A model generated the notes under the pieces. It was given only the letters and a program-made list of their open reading frames with translations. It searched no databases and had not been told where the DNA came from. From Gracilibacillus dipsosauri (lineage in GTDB: Bacteria > Bacillota > Bacilli > Bacillales > Amphibacillaceae): 64,000 nt of DNA. Positions 28,400-37,199 of this stretch are shown here, piece by piece. The position numbers and the translations under genes are program-made. The stretch spans positions 310,001 through 374,000 of the forward strand of contig NZ_QGTD01000008.1 of NCBI RefSeq assembly GCF_003176895.1. The letters are read 5' to 3'. Numbering within the stretch: the stretch's first letter is position 1; every line of letters begins with the position of its first letter.

Positions 28400-29707
28400 A
28401 TGAAAAATCATTTATTTAAGCAGTATCAGCTAAAGGAATCCATGGATCACATAATAGATCAACTCGGCTTTTATGAACCAACACCGATTCAAGCAAAAGT
28501 GATTCCAGAAGCTCTAAAAGGAAATAGTATCATTGGACAATCTGAGACAGGCTCTGGAAAGACGCATGCATTTCTTATTCCTCTGTTTAATAATTTGACG
28601 GATGATAATCATACGCAAGTAGTGCTCACCGCTCCTACAAGAGAATTGGCGATCCAAATCTACGACGAAGTGAAGAAAATGATCAACTATGCTGATAAAG
28701 AGACGGAGTGGAGAGCGAAGCTTTTGATAGGTGGAACGGATAAGAAACGAATGGTCGATAAATTAAAAGAACCGCCACATATCATCGTAGCAACTCCAGG
28801 AAGATTATTAGATCTAATACAAGAGGAAGTAGTGGATATTTTCCAAGCTAGCACCTTCGTAATAGATGAAACAGATTTAATGCTGGAATTAGGCTTAATT
28901 GAGGAAATCGATCGGATATTAATGAGAGCTGATTCATCTATACAAATAATGGTATTCTCAGCCACCATACCAGAGAAGCTTCAGCCATTTTTAAAAAAAT
29001 ATTTACATGCCCCAAAATTCATTCAAATCCATGATCGATTAGCTCCGGAGAAAATGGAGCACCGTATGGTTGCCCTAAAGCATCGTGAACCAGCCCAAGT
29101 AATATGGCAAATTTCTAAGCTAATTCAACCATATCTTGCGATCATCTTCACGAATGGAAAAGATCGAGCCGATGAGCTAGCAGCTTCATTACAAGAAAAG
29201 GGACTAGATGTTGGTTTAATCCATGGAGGATTATCCCAAAGAGAACGTAAACGAGTGTTGAAAGAAATTCAGCAATTAAAGTACCAGTATATTGTGGCAA
29301 CAGATCTTGCAGCTCGAGGAATAGACATTAAAGGTGTCAGTCATGTGATTAATGCAGAGCTTCCAAAAGAGGAGAGCTTTTATATTCACAGAGTAGGGAG
29401 AACTGCTAGAGCAGGAATGGAAGGAACGGCAATTAACCTTTATCGAGAAGATGATTTGGGACTTATTCAAAAATTGGAAAAAAAAGGAATTCAGTATACG
29501 TTCTATGATATCGTCAAAGGGGAATGGCAAGAAACAAAAGCATGGAATGCCAGACAGACGAGAAAAAAGCAAGAAAATGAAGTGGAAAAAAAAGCATGGC
29601 AACAGGTGAGAAAACCAAATAAAGTAAAGCCTGGTTATAAGAAAAAAATGAAGCAACAGCAAAAGAAAGCAAAGAGAAAAATTCAACGCAATCAATTCAA
29701 GAAATAA
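28400..29707 (+). CDS. cshB: DEAD-box-type RNA helicase CshB with a DETD motif II
   Basis: CshB (YqfR) is a cytoplasmic RNA helicase linked to cold growth and RNA turnover. The 435-residue protein has the Q motif (FYEPTPIQ), motif I SETGSGKT (~48-55), Ia TAPTREL, Ib TPGR, motif III SAT, motif [11 protein letters not shown] and motif [12 protein letters not shown]. Motif II reads D156-E157-T158-D159, not DEAD, through an ACA codon at 28871-28873. The C-terminus is a Lys/Gln-rich tail (~375-435). ATG at 28400 follows AAAAGGAGATC. nfo follows after 16 nt. Confidence 0.94.
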   Translation: MKNHLFKQYQLKESMDHIIDQLGFYEPTPIQAKVIPEALKGNSIIGQSETGSGKTHAFLIPLFNNLTDDNHTQVVLTAPTRELAIQIYDEVKKMINYADKETEWRAKLLIGGTDKKRMVDKLKEPPHIIVATPGRLLDLIQEEVVDIFQASTFVIDETDLMLELGLIEEIDRILMRADSSIQIMVFSATIPEKLQPFLKKYLHAPKFIQIHDRLAPEKMEHRMVALKHREPAQVIWQISKLIQPYLAIIFTNGKDRADELAASLQEKGLDVGLIHGGLSQRERKRVLKEIQQLKYQYIVATDLAARGIDIKGVSHVINAELPKEESFYIHRVGRTARAGMEGTAINLYREDDLGLIQKLEKKGIQYTFYDIVKGEWQETKAWNARQTRKKQENEVEKKAWQQVRKPNKVKPGYKKKMKQQQKKAKRKIQRNQFKK

Positions 29708-29723
29708 AAAGGGTGGAGAATAA

Positions 29724-30617
29724 ATGGTGAAGATAGGATCACATGTTTCAATGAGTGGAAAGAAAATGTTATTAGCTTCAAGCGAAGAAGCAACATCGTA
29801 CGGAGCAAACGTATTTATGGTGTACACAGGTGCCCCACAAAATACTAGAAGAAAACCGATTGAAGAATTAAATATTGAAGCAGCCCAAGATCATATGAAG
29901 GAAAATGGCATAGAAGAAATTGTTGTACATGCTCCTTATATTATTAATATCGGTAATGCTGTCAAAAAAGAAACCTTTGAGCTAGGGGTCAATTTTTTAA
30001 GAAACGAAATTGAACGAACAGAAGCAATCGGTTCAAGACAAATTGTGCTTCATCCAGGTGCACATGTTGGGGAAGGGCCTGAAGTTGGAATTGCCAAAAT
30101 TATCGAAGGATTAAATGAAGTATTAGATCCCAAACAAGAGGTTCAAATTGCACTTGAGACGATGGCTGGAAAAGGGTCCGAAATTGGAAGAAGCTTTGAT
30201 GAGCTAGCTAAAATCATCGATGGGGTCAAATATAACGAAAAGCTCTCTATTTGTTTAGATACGTGTCATATCCATGATGCAGGCTATCAAGTGGTCGAGG
30301 ATTTCGATGGTGTATTAAATGAATTTGATAAAATTATCGGTTTGGATCGATTAAAGGTTGTCCATGTGAATGATAGTAAAAACGAGCAAGGTGCAAGAAA
30401 AGACCGACATCAAAATATCGGTTTCGGTTATTTAGGATTTGATGTATTAAACAAAATCGTTCATCATCCACAACTGGAACATTTACCGAAAATTCTTGAA
30501 ACACCGTATGTGGGTACGGACAAAAAGAATAAAAAACCACCATACAAATTCGAAATAGAAATGCTAAAGAATGGTACATTTGTACCTGATTTACAAGATC
30601 AAATAATGAATCAATAA
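29724..30617 (+). CDS. nfo: Endonuclease IV (apurinic/apyrimidinic)
   Basis: Nfo cuts DNA 5' to abasic sites in base excision repair and uses three zinc ions. The 297-residue TIM-barrel protein has family motifs: [13 protein letters not shown] at the N-terminus, VLHPGAHVG (~110), [12 protein letters not shown] (~145), [12 protein letters not shown] (~178) and [22 protein letters not shown] (~213). The ATG at 29724 follows AAAGGGTGGAG. It is co-directional with cshB and ends in a hairpin shared with the convergent yqfT. Confidence 0.96.
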   Translation: MVKIGSHVSMSGKKMLLASSEEATSYGANVFMVYTGAPQNTRRKPIEELNIEAAQDHMKENGIEEIVVHAPYIINIGNAVKKETFELGVNFLRNEIERTEAIGSRQIVLHPGAHVGEGPEVGIAKIIEGLNEVLDPKQEVQIALETMAGKGSEIGRSFDELAKIIDGVKYNEKLSICLDTCHIHDAGYQVVEDFDGVLNEFDKIIGLDRLKVVHVNDSKNEQGARKDRHQNIGFGYLGFDVLNKIVHHPQLEHLPKILETPYVGTDKKNKKPPYKFEIEMLKNGTFVPDLQDQIMNQ

Positions 30618-30622
30618 AAGAG

Positions 30623-30646
30623 GCTTGGGCGATCGCCCAAGCTTTT
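30623..30646. terminator. Terminator between convergent nfo and yqfT
   Basis: An 8-bp GC-rich stem GCTTGGGC (30623-30630) / GCCCAAGC (30635-30642) with GATC loop and TTTT. Confidence 0.75.
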
Positions 30647-30650
30647 ATAT

Positions 30651-30932
30651 TTAAAACAAATCTTTTATTCCATATTCACTAGCCAACTTTTGAAATATTT
30701 GTTGGCATTTTTTTGCTGTTTCAAGGTCGGTAATTTGAGCAAGCTTTTTCAACATTCGGGCACGATCTGATGCATTGGTTGGATCATATTGATTCTGTTT
30801 AAGGTGATTAGCAATGTCTGTTGCTTGTTCGAATGTAACATTTAGTTTATACATTTTAGCATAGTCATACAATGTATTTGGGTCTACTTGTTGAAGCTTC
30901 ATCATAATCATCCTTTTAGTAAATCCGTTCAT
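30651..30932 (-). CDS. yqfT: YqfT family protein (DUF2624)
   Basis: A 93-residue all-helical soluble protein with the pattern VDPNTLYDYAKMYKLNVTFEQA, which I recognise as the YqfT/DUF2624 family found next to nfo in Bacillus. Its function is unknown. The ATG at 30932 on the minus strand is 7 nt downstream of AAAGGAG. It is the only gene of its unit and converges with nfo. Confidence 0.83.
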   Translation of the reverse strand: MNGFTKRMIMMKLQQVDPNTLYDYAKMYKLNVTFEQATDIANHLKQNQYDPTNASDRARMLKKLAQITDLETAKKCQQIFQKLASEYGIKDLF

Positions 30933-31144
30933 TTAGGCACTCCTTTGTCTAGAAATGAAATCATTATTTTATTTTATGCAAGAATTGGTTAAAAGTGTAC
31001 TTATTCGGTAAATTATTACATAACAAAAATTAAATAAGTACATAAAAGTGTTGTTTCCAAAGCGTAGAAATTACCAAGTAAATCATCAAGGAATAAAGAC
31101 ATACTAAAGAATGTACCTCTAACTTATGAAGAGGAGGGTTGAGT

Positions 31145-31531
31145 ATGTCAAATCATGATGATCAAAATAGAACTGACGGTGTGGATAAACAGTCCAAGCA
31201 ATTTGCTGAAACGGATGAACTATATGCTGCAAACAAGGACTACAGTCGTGAGGCAGAAGCTTCGCAAGAACTTACAGCTAACGAGTTTAACCGAGCTGTT
31301 GAGACAGAACAAGGAACTAGTATGCAGACAGATGTGAATACAGTTTATGGATGGATTGGATTGATCTTATCGATCGCTTCATTCTTCGTTTGGCCATTAC
31401 TAATGGCTATTGGGGGGATCGTATTAGGCTTCATCTCCAAAAAACAAGGAGCAGATACACTAGGAAATAGTGCTATTGTTATTTCCATTATTTCCTTGTT
31501 ACTGTCCTTGATATTTGTACCATTATTTTAA
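31145..31531 (+). CDS. DUF4190-like membrane protein
   Basis: The 128-residue protein has a polar, Asn/Asp/Glu-rich N-terminal half (~1-65) and two membrane helices near the C-terminus (~68-95 and ~104-127) separated by a short GFISKKQGADTLG loop. That arrangement, two helices with a conserved Gly-rich turn, is like DUF4190-type proteins. ATG 31145 lies 7 nt after GAGGAGG; the TTG at 31139 is too close. It is monocistronic and converges with ispG. No function can be given. Confidence 0.75.
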   Translation: MSNHDDQNRTDGVDKQSKQFAETDELYAANKDYSREAEASQELTANEFNRAVETEQGTSMQTDVNTVYGWIGLILSIASFFVWPLLMAIGGIVLGFISKKQGADTLGNSAIVISIISLLLSLIFVPLF

Positions 31532-31538
31532 ATGAAAA

Positions 31539-31566
31539 AAGCTAGCCCATTTTGAAGGGCTAGCTT
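31539..31566. terminator. Hairpin terminator between the DUF4190-like gene and ispG
   Basis: A perfect 10-bp stem AAGCTAGCCC/GGGCTAGCTT with 8-nt loop. The T run is on the minus strand, so it mainly serves ispG. Confidence 0.75.
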
Positions 31567-31568
31567 AC

Positions 31569-32672
31569 TTATACTTCCTGTGTTTCCGTTTTTTGTTTTT
31601 CAAAATACTCTTCTGCAATTTTATCGACTTCTTTCTTTAATTCCTCTACCATTGTTTCTTCAGGGACTTTTCGAATGATTTCTCCATGACGGAATAGTAA
31701 TCCTTCTCCTCGAGCACCTGCAATACCAATATCTGCTTCTCTTGCTTCACCAGGACCGTTAACAGCACAGCCAAGCACGGCAACTTTAATTGGTGCTTTA
31801 ATCGTGGAAATATATTCTTCCACCTCATTGGCAATTTTGATTAGGTCAATTTCTATTCTTCCACACGTAGGACAAGAAATTAGTGTTGCCGCATTGGAAG
31901 CAAGACCAAATGTTTTTAGCAATTCTCTTGCTACTTTTACCTCTTGTACGGGGTCTGCACTTAACGAAATTCGCATCGTACTACCGATTCCTTTACTAAG
32001 AATGGCACCCATTCCTGCTGCACTTTTGATACTCCCAGCAAATAAAGTACCTGACTCAGTAATACCTAGGTGAAGTGGATAGGAGATTACTTCTGCAGCC
32101 TTTTCGTATGCTTCAATCGCTAGGCTTACATCAGAAGCCTTGAGTGAGACAACAATATCATGAAAATCTAGGTCTTCTAATATTTTAATATGGTGTAATG
32201 CACTTTCTACCATACCATCAGCAGTAGGATAGCCGTATTTTTCGAGTATATGACGTTCTAATGAACCTGCATTGACACCTATACGAATCGGAATGCCTTT
32301 CGCTTTTGCCGCATTGACAACTGCCTCTACTTTGTCTCGTTTCCCAATATTACCTGGATTAATTCTAATCTTATCAGCTCCACCTTCTATTGCTTTAAGA
32401 GCTAGCTTATAATTAAAATGTATATCAACCACTAATGGGATGTTAATTCTTTTTTTTATTTCTGGAATGGCATTGGCAGCACGCTCATCAGGACATGCTA
32501 CACGAACGATTTGACAACCTGCATCTTCTAGTCTTTTTATTTCTTCAACGGTTGCTTCAACGTCATGTGTTTTGGTTGTAGTCATAGACTGAATGACTAC
32601 CTCGTTTTTTCCACCTACCATTACGTTGCCAATTTTCACAGGTCGTGTATCCTTACGATGTGTTAAAGCCAT
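31569..32672 (-). CDS. ispG: 4-hydroxy-3-methylbut-2-en-1-yl diphosphate synthase IspG
   Basis: IspG (GcpE) converts MEcPP to HMBPP in the MEP isoprenoid pathway. The 367-residue protein has the TIM-barrel domain with [12 protein letters not shown] and [13 protein letters not shown]. The C-terminal reductase-like domain carries the [4Fe-4S] cysteines in SCPTCGR and [11 protein letters not shown]. The ATG at 32672 follows AAAGGAGCG on the minus strand. Longer in-frame extensions cover the promoter and are rejected. It is monocistronic. Confidence 0.95.
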   Translation of the reverse strand: MALTHRKDTRPVKIGNVMVGGKNEVVIQSMTTTKTHDVEATVEEIKRLEDAGCQIVRVACPDERAANAIPEIKKRINIPLVVDIHFNYKLALKAIEGGADKIRINPGNIGKRDKVEAVVNAAKAKGIPIRIGVNAGSLERHILEKYGYPTADGMVESALHHIKILEDLDFHDIVVSLKASDVSLAIEAYEKAAEVISYPLHLGITESGTLFAGSIKSAAGMGAILSKGIGSTMRISLSADPVQEVKVARELLKTFGLASNAATLISCPTCGRIEIDLIKIANEVEEYISTIKAPIKVAVLGCAVNGPGEAREADIGIAGARGEGLLFRHGEIIRKVPEETMVEELKKEVDKIAEEYFEKQKTETQEV

Positions 32673-32730
32673 AAATAAAATCGCTCCTTTATATTTCCAC
32701 GTAAATAATCTAATTACTGTACCAACTTCC

Positions 32731-32759
32731 ATTATAAAGGTTAACCTAGTAAATGAGAA
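32731..32759 (-). promoter_or_regulatory. Probable sigma-A promoter of ispG
   Basis: Minus strand TTCTCA (32759-32754), 17 bp, TATAAT (32736-32731). Confidence 0.6.
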
Positions 32760-32787
32760 GTGTAACACATTCAAATTTGCAAATTAT

Positions 32788-32813
32788 TGAAACCTTTTCC
32801 TAGTAGGATCGTA
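32788..32813 (+). promoter_or_regulatory. Sigma-W-type ECF promoter of the second NfeD gene
   Basis: TGAAAC (32788-32793), exactly 16 bp, CGTA (32810-32813), with CTTTT following the -35. This is the sigma-W consensus as I know it. It lies 81 bp before the start codon. Confidence 0.8.
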
Positions 32814-32894
32814 TTTTATATTAAGAGCATACAATTCAGTTCTAATCATTCGAATCATTTGATAAGATAAAGAAAAGCCGAGAGGTGAGTAGTC

Positions 32895-33524
32895 ATGTTT
32901 GATTTTAATGCAGATTGGATAAGTTTTGTTATCTGTGGTTTAGCTACCCTGTTTCTAGTTGGGGAAATATTAGTCAATGTAAAAGGGATTTTTGCCATTC
33001 TTGGCCTTGGTTTTATTACAGTATATTTTTCTTCTTTTTTAGATCCTAGTATGTTTTTTATTATGATTGCTATTTATTTAATTGGTATGTTATTCATCGT
33101 AATCGATGGCAAAATACTGAATGATGGAACTTTAGCTGTCATAGGATTGGTCTGTATGGTGATATCTGTAGGGATGACAGCACCTAATTGGGTAGCGGGA
33201 CTGTACGCTGTATTAGGGGTTTTTATAGGAGGAGCTGCTTCTTTACTATTTCTTAAGGTATTTAAGAAGCGGAAGATGTGGACGAAAATTACACTCTATG
33301 ATCAATTAACAGATGAAGCAGGATATTCAAGTGTTAATCAAAGCTACAAATTATTAGTAGGGAAGGAAGGAAAAGCTATTACAGATATGAGGCCTACAGG
33401 GACCATCCGTATCGGAGAAAACGACTATAGTGCAGTCACACAAGGGAAGTGGCTGGAGAAAGATACCCGAATTGTGGTGGTGTCTGTAGATGGTACAAGA
33501 ATATTAGTAAAAGGAAAAGTCTGA
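32895..33524 (+). CDS. Short NfeD-family membrane protein
   Basis: The 209-residue protein has four or five membrane helices (~8-125) and a C-terminal OB-fold NfeD domain (~140-205). That domain contains LLVGKEGKAITDMRPTGTIR, similar to the C-terminus of the product at 5937-7265. It lacks the ClpP-like protease domain of the longer paralogue. Short NfeD proteins normally accompany a flotillin; no flotillin or partner gene is adjacent here. ATG 32895 follows GAGAGGTGAG. It has its own ECF promoter and terminator. Confidence 0.88.
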   Translation: MFDFNADWISFVICGLATLFLVGEILVNVKGIFAILGLGFITVYFSSFLDPSMFFIMIAIYLIGMLFIVIDGKILNDGTLAVIGLVCMVISVGMTAPNWVAGLYAVLGVFIGGAASLLFLKVFKKRKMWTKITLYDQLTDEAGYSSVNQSYKLLVGKEGKAITDMRPTGTIRIGENDYSAVTQGKWLEKDTRIVVVSVDGTRILVKGKV

Positions 33525-33540
33525 GAATTCAGGCTTTTTT
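33515..33540 (+). terminator. Terminator of the second NfeD gene
   Basis: A 10-bp stem (33515-33524 with 33529-33538), GAAT loop and T6; the left arm includes the stop codon. Confidence 0.8.
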
Positions 33541-33674
33541 GTTTTTAAAATTTATATTTTTTTAGAAAATCCAATAGTTGCTAATTTTAAAATAAAAAAT
33601 TCATATTAATTAAATAGGATTATTGTTATAATATGAATGAATTGTTAAGAGAGTGTAAATTTTTATTAAAGACC

Positions 33675-33740
33675 TTTACAAATCATTCATGAAAACTTAA
33701 TATTAAATTCGTATGTGCTTTGCGAAAAATGTCTTACTAT
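33675..33740 (+). promoter_or_regulatory. Pho-box-like array and promoter of the Na+/Pi symporter
   Basis: Hexamers TTTACA, TTCATG, TTAATA and TTCGTA start at 33675, 33686, 33697 and 33708, exactly 11 bp apart with 5-nt spacers. This resembles the PhoP-binding array TT(A/C/T)A(C/T)A of Bacillus; two repeats match fully and two match 5 of 6. A TACTAT -10 element follows at 33735-33740. Confidence 0.6.
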
Positions 33741-33805
33741 GTCAAAGAGATGAGCATACATAAGGACAAAACGACGAATTTGCTTTTATGAAGGGATGAA
33801 AACTG

Positions 33806-35440
33806 TTGGATTTAAATGTACAAGTTATGATTTTTGAATTTATTGGCGGTTTAGGTATTTTCCTTTTAGGTATTAAATATATGGGGGAAGGGCTTCAAAA
33901 ATCCGCTGGTGACAGATTACGTACCATACTTGATAAATTTACAAGCAATCCGTTTATGGGTGTACTTGCCGGGATGATTGTGACTGTGTTGATTCAATCA
34001 AGCTCCGGAACGACCGTCCTAACGGTTGGGTTAGTAAATGCAGGATTTATGACATTAAGACAATCCATTGGTGTAATTATGGGTGCTAATATTGGGACAA
34101 CGATTACAGCATTTATTATAGGATTTGATATTGGCGCATATGCATTGCCGATTTTAGGTATTGGTGCATTTTTATTATTTTTCTTTAAAGAGAAACGCAT
34201 TACCAATATTGGTTTAACCATTTTCGGATTTGGTGCCTTGTTTTTTGGTTTAGAGTTAATGAGCTCTGGACTTAAACCATTACGAGATTTACAAGCATTT
34301 CACGATTTAACCGTAAGTATGTCTAATAATCCAATACTTGGCGCTGTCATTGGGACTGTGTTTACCATTGCTGTTCAAAGCTCAAGTGCAACCATTGGAA
34401 TACTACAAAGCTTGATGCTTGAGGATGCTATCCAATTAAAGGCTGCTTTACCGGTACTATTTGGTGATAACATCGGGACAACGATTACAGCAGTTTTAGC
34501 ATCGATTGGAGCAACTATTGCGGCTAAACGTGCTGCATTAACACATGTAATCTTTAATGTAATTGGAGCAACGATTGTCATTACATTTATTCATTTTTAT
34601 ACGATTATGATGGAGCATATCCAGGCAGCATTAGAACTGAATCCTGCCATGACGATCGCTTTTGCACATGGAATCTTTAATGTGCTGAATACTATTATTC
34701 AATTTCCATTTATCGGATTATTGGCTCTGATCGTGACAAAGATTATTCCAGGAAAAGATACCGAAGTCGAATATAAAGCAAAGCATTTAGATCCAATTTT
34801 TATTCAACAATCGCCATCTGTTGCACTAGACCAAGCTAAATTCGAAGTCATTCGAATGGGTGAATATGCAATAAGAGGACTAGAAGAGACAAGCTCCTTT
34901 TTAAATACGAAAAATAGCAAAAATGCTGATATGGCGCAACAATTGGAAGGTGCGTTAAATAATCTAGACCGGGAAATCACAGCCTATTTAGTTCAATTGT
35001 CGGGGTCGACCCTATCAGACATAGAAAAGACCGATCACTCTGCATTAATTAATGCCGTTCGGGATATTGAACGCATAGGTGATCATTATGAGAATATTAT
35101 TGAGTTGATTAATTACAAAATGTCGAATAAGGTAGATATTACAGAGCAAGGCATGATAGATTTAAATGAAATGTTCGATCTAACCATTATAACGGTAAAG
35201 GAAGCTATTAAAGCATTAGAGCAAATGGATAGGGAAGCTGCTTTATCCGTTGTACAGAAAGAAAATGAAATTGATAAAATGGAAAGAAGATACCGTAAAA
35301 AGCATATTATTCGTCTGAATGAGGGAGTTTGTACAGGAGCAGCAGGAATTGTATTTGCAGATATTATTAGTAATTTAGAGCGAATAGGAGACCATGCTGT
35401 GAACATTGCCGATGAAGTGCTTGGTGGCAAACATAATTAA
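33806..35440 (+). CDS. Na+/phosphate symporter with C-terminal PhoU domain
   Basis: This is a PNaS-family sodium-dependent phosphate importer in the cytoplasmic membrane. The 544-residue protein has two inverted transport repeats, each with the family motif (VLIQSSSGTTV ~residue 60, AVQSSSATIG ~190) and GxNIGTT-type sequences (MGANIGTTITA, FGDNIGTTITA). About eight helices (~1-315) lead to a cytoplasmic PhoU-like helical domain (~340-540) with ERIGDH motifs. The start is TTG 33806, with GAAGGGATG upstream. A Pho-box-like array precedes it. It resembles B. subtilis YqeW but sits at a different site. Confidence 0.92.
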   Translation: MDLNVQVMIFEFIGGLGIFLLGIKYMGEGLQKSAGDRLRTILDKFTSNPFMGVLAGMIVTVLIQSSSGTTVLTVGLVNAGFMTLRQSIGVIMGANIGTTITAFIIGFDIGAYALPILGIGAFLLFFFKEKRITNIGLTIFGFGALFFGLELMSSGLKPLRDLQAFHDLTVSMSNNPILGAVIGTVFTIAVQSSSATIGILQSLMLEDAIQLKAALPVLFGDNIGTTITAVLASIGATIAAKRAALTHVIFNVIGATIVITFIHFYTIMMEHIQAALELNPAMTIAFAHGIFNVLNTIIQFPFIGLLALIVTKIIPGKDTEVEYKAKHLDPIFIQQSPSVALDQAKFEVIRMGEYAIRGLEETSSFLNTKNSKNADMAQQLEGALNNLDREITAYLVQLSGSTLSDIEKTDHSALINAVRDIERIGDHYENIIELINYKMSNKVDITEQGMIDLNEMFDLTIITVKEAIKALEQMDREAALSVVQKENEIDKMERRYRKKHIIRLNEGVCTGAAGIVFADIISNLERIGDHAVNIADEVLGGKHN

Positions 35441-35521
35441 TCTTTTCGGGGTAACAAGCTTAGAAAAATGCTTGTTATCCCGAAATCCTTCTTCTTTAAA
35501 TAAAAAAGTTCAAAAAAAGTA

Positions 35522-35550
35522 TTGACGTTATATTTTTTATATGGTAAATT
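35522..35550 (+). promoter_or_regulatory. Probable promoter of the tRNA cluster
   Basis: TTGACG (35522-35527), 17 bp, TAAATT (35545-35550), 35 bp before the first tRNA. Confidence 0.6.
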
Positions 35551-35584
35551 ATTAAATGTCGCTTCAGTAAATACATAATTTTAA

Positions 35585-35659
35585 TCCACAGTAGCTCAGT
35601 GGTAGAGCTATCGGCTGTTAACCGATCGGTCGTAGGTTCGAATCCTACCTGTGGAGCCA
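35585..35659 (+). tRNA. tRNA-Asn (GTT)
   Basis: The 7-bp acceptor TCCACAG/CTGTGGA, anticodon GTT in CTGTTAA, T loop GTTCGAAT and encoded CCA are all present. It is first of a six-gene array. Confidence 0.95.
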
Positions 35660-35660
35660 T

Positions 35661-35737
35661 GGCGGTGTAGCTCAGCTGGCTAGAGCGTACGGTTCATACC
35701 CGTGAGGTCGGGGGTTCGATTCCCTCCGCCGCTACCA
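35661..35737 (+). tRNA. tRNA-Met (CAT), elongator
   Basis: It begins GGCGGTGTAGCTCAG with a paired first position, unlike initiator tRNA. The anticodon is CAT in TTCATAC and CCA is encoded. The sequence fits the Bacillus elongator tRNA-Met. Confidence 0.93.
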
Positions 35738-35751
35738 ATTTCTTAGACGAT

Positions 35752-35828
35752 GGCGGTCGTGGTGAAGTGGTTAACACATCGGATTGTGGTTCCGACATGC
35801 GTGGGTTCGATCCCCACCGGTCGCCCCA
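35752..35828 (+). tRNA. tRNA-His (GTG)
   Basis: Anticodon GTG in TTGTGGT, an extra 5' G opposite discriminator C as in tRNA-His, and encoded CCA. Confidence 0.94.
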
Positions 35829-35850
35829 TCATTATATATTTAGAGAAGAA

Positions 35851-35927
35851 GGACCCTTAGCTCAGTTGGTTAGAGCTATCGGCTCATAACCGATCGGTCG
35901 CAGGTTCGAATCCTGCAGGGTCCACCA
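35851..35927 (+). tRNA. tRNA-Ile2 (CAT, lysidine-modified)
   Basis: The anticodon is CAT, but the body starts GGACCCTTAGCTCAG, the pattern of Bacillus tRNA-Ile2, whose C34 is changed to lysidine by TilS to read AUA. The elongator Met gene is separately present. CCA is encoded. Confidence 0.85.
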
Positions 35928-35938
35928 TATTTTTACAC

Positions 35939-36031
35939 GGAGGAATACCCAAGTCCGGCTGAAGGGATCGGTCTTGAAAACCGACAGGGGCTTCACGGCC
36001 CGCGGGGGTTCGAATCCCTCTTCCTCCGCCA
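35939..36031 (+). tRNA. tRNA-Ser (TGA)
   Basis: A 93-nt class II tRNA with a long variable arm, acceptor GGAGGAA/TTCCTCC, anticodon TGA in CTTGAAA and encoded CCA. Confidence 0.94.
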
Positions 36032-36076
36032 TTTATACATAACTAGGACAGTGTCTAAAAACAGAATAAAAAAATT

Positions 36077-36152
<76 letters not shown>

Positions 36153-36157
36153 TTCTC

Positions 36158-36186
36158 AACAAGCGAACGTTAAAGCTTGTTTTTTT
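36158..36186 (+). terminator. Terminator of the tRNA cluster
   Basis: AACAAGC (36158-36164) pairs with GCTTGTT (36175-36181), followed by T6. Confidence 0.75.
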
Positions 36187-36253
36187 ATTTATTATAAAAT
36201 TAATTTCACTTGATGGAAAACCTTTCATACTATAGTGAATAAATGCTAATTAT

Positions 36254-36281
36254 TTGCAATCTATTCTGACTATTTGATAAT
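36254..36281 (+). promoter_or_regulatory. Possible sodA promoter
   Basis: TTGCAA (36254-36259), 16 bp, GATAAT (36276-36281). An alternative is TTGATG (36210) with TATAGT (36231), spaced 15 bp. Confidence 0.4.
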
Positions 36282-36334
36282 ATTTGAATTGGAGAGGTTA
36301 GGAACCTTCAAACTAAAAAATAGGAGGAATAAAC

Positions 36335-36946
36335 ATGGCAAATTTTACTTTACCAGATTTACCTTATGCATATGATGCACTCGAGCCACATATTGATAAG
36401 GAAACAATGAACATTCATCACACTAAACATCACAACACTTATGTTACGAAATTAAACGCTGCACTAGAAGGTCATGATGATTTAGCAAATAAATCAATCG
36501 AGGACATTTTAGCAAATCTTGATGCAGTACCTGAAAATATTCGTACAGCAGTTCGTAATAATGGTGGCGGACATGCCAACCACAGTTTATTCTGGACATT
36601 GCTATCAGCAAATGGTGGTGGTGAGCCAACTGGGGAATTAGCTGACAAAATTAACGAAGCATTTGGTAGCTTTGACAAGTTCAAAGAGGAATTTGCAAAT
36701 GCTGCAGCTGGACGATTCGGCTCAGGCTGGGCTTGGCTAGTAGTTGACAATGGTAACTTAGCTATTACAAGTACACCAAATCAAGATACTCCTATTTCTG
36801 AAGGGAAAACACCAATTCTAGGTCTTGATGTATGGGAACATGCTTATTACCTAAAATATCAAAATAAACGTCCTGATTACATTGCAGCGTTCTGGAATGT
36901 AGTAGATTGGGATAAAGTTGCAAGCTTATATAATGAAGCAAAATAA
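36335..36946 (+). CDS. sodA: Superoxide dismutase, Mn-type
   Basis: SodA dismutates superoxide to oxygen and hydrogen peroxide. The 203-residue protein has the Mn/Fe-SOD metal ligands: His in [11 protein letters not shown] (~residue 27), His in [10 protein letters not shown] (~82), and Asp and His in DVWEHAYY (~165-169). The sequence style ([15 protein letters not shown]) favours the manganese type. ATG 36335 follows TAGGAGGAA. It is monocistronic with a terminator just after the stop. Confidence 0.96.
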   Translation: MANFTLPDLPYAYDALEPHIDKETMNIHHTKHHNTYVTKLNAALEGHDDLANKSIEDILANLDAVPENIRTAVRNNGGGHANHSLFWTLLSANGGGEPTGELADKINEAFGSFDKFKEEFANAAAGRFGSGWAWLVVDNGNLAITSTPNQDTPISEGKTPILGLDVWEHAYYLKYQNKRPDYIAAFWNVVDWDKVASLYNEAK

Positions 36947-36954
36947 AAAAAGGA

Positions 36955-36985
36955 AAAGAAGTGCTCATCGTAGCACTTCTTTTTT
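36955..36985 (+). terminator. Terminator after sodA
   Basis: An 11-bp stem (36955-36965 with 36972-36982) with a CATCGT loop and a T run. Confidence 0.85.
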
Positions 36986-37004
36986 GCTTGCAAATTTTTT
37001 ACAG

Positions 37005-37105
37005 GAAGTAAAGCGACGAAGCATAAATTTTGAAATTCAGAGTATTAGAAAAGCTAACGAAAATAGCTCGAATGCGAGTTTTTCTAATAGGCGCAAAATT
37101 ACTTC
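37005..37105 (+). other. Nested hairpin element between sodA and the transporter gene
   Basis: GAAGTAA (37005-37011) can pair with TTACTTC (37099-37105). Inside, TATTAGAAAA (37043-37052) pairs perfectly with TTTTCTAATA (37080-37089), and CTCG/CGAG (37067-37070 with 37075-37078) forms an apical stem with an AATG loop. There is no gene here. It may be a leader RNA domain; no known riboswitch consensus was recognised. Confidence 0.45.
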
Positions 37106-37144
37106 TTCACCCCTTGATCGGTTTCTAACTTTATTTTCGTATAT

Positions 37145-37189
37145 CTCATTTAAACTGGAAAAGACTATAGATTATAGGCTTTAAATGAG
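37145..37189 (+). promoter_or_regulatory. 10-bp inverted repeat overlapping the transporter's ribosome site
   Basis: CTCATTTAAA (37145-37154) and TTTAAATGAG (37180-37189) are perfect inverse complements, separated by 25 nt. The right arm covers the first bases of GAGGTG (37187-37192), the ribosome site for the start at 37200. It could mask translation in RNA or act as a DNA operator. Confidence 0.6.
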
Positions 37190-37199
37190 GTGTAAGAAA

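Noticed and set aside
29276-29827. A 183-codon minus-strand frame across cshB and nfo
   Set aside because: It is antisense to two well-supported genes and is rich in Phe and Leu because it is opposite Lys/Glu codons.
30623-30642. GCGATCGC palindrome, resembling the cyanobacterial HIP1 repeat
   Set aside because: Single occurrence; it is simply the apex of the nfo/yqfT terminator.
36918-37184. An 88-codon frame after sodA
   Set aside because: It begins inside sodA, runs through the terminator and hairpins and has no good ribosome site; RNA structure explains the region better.
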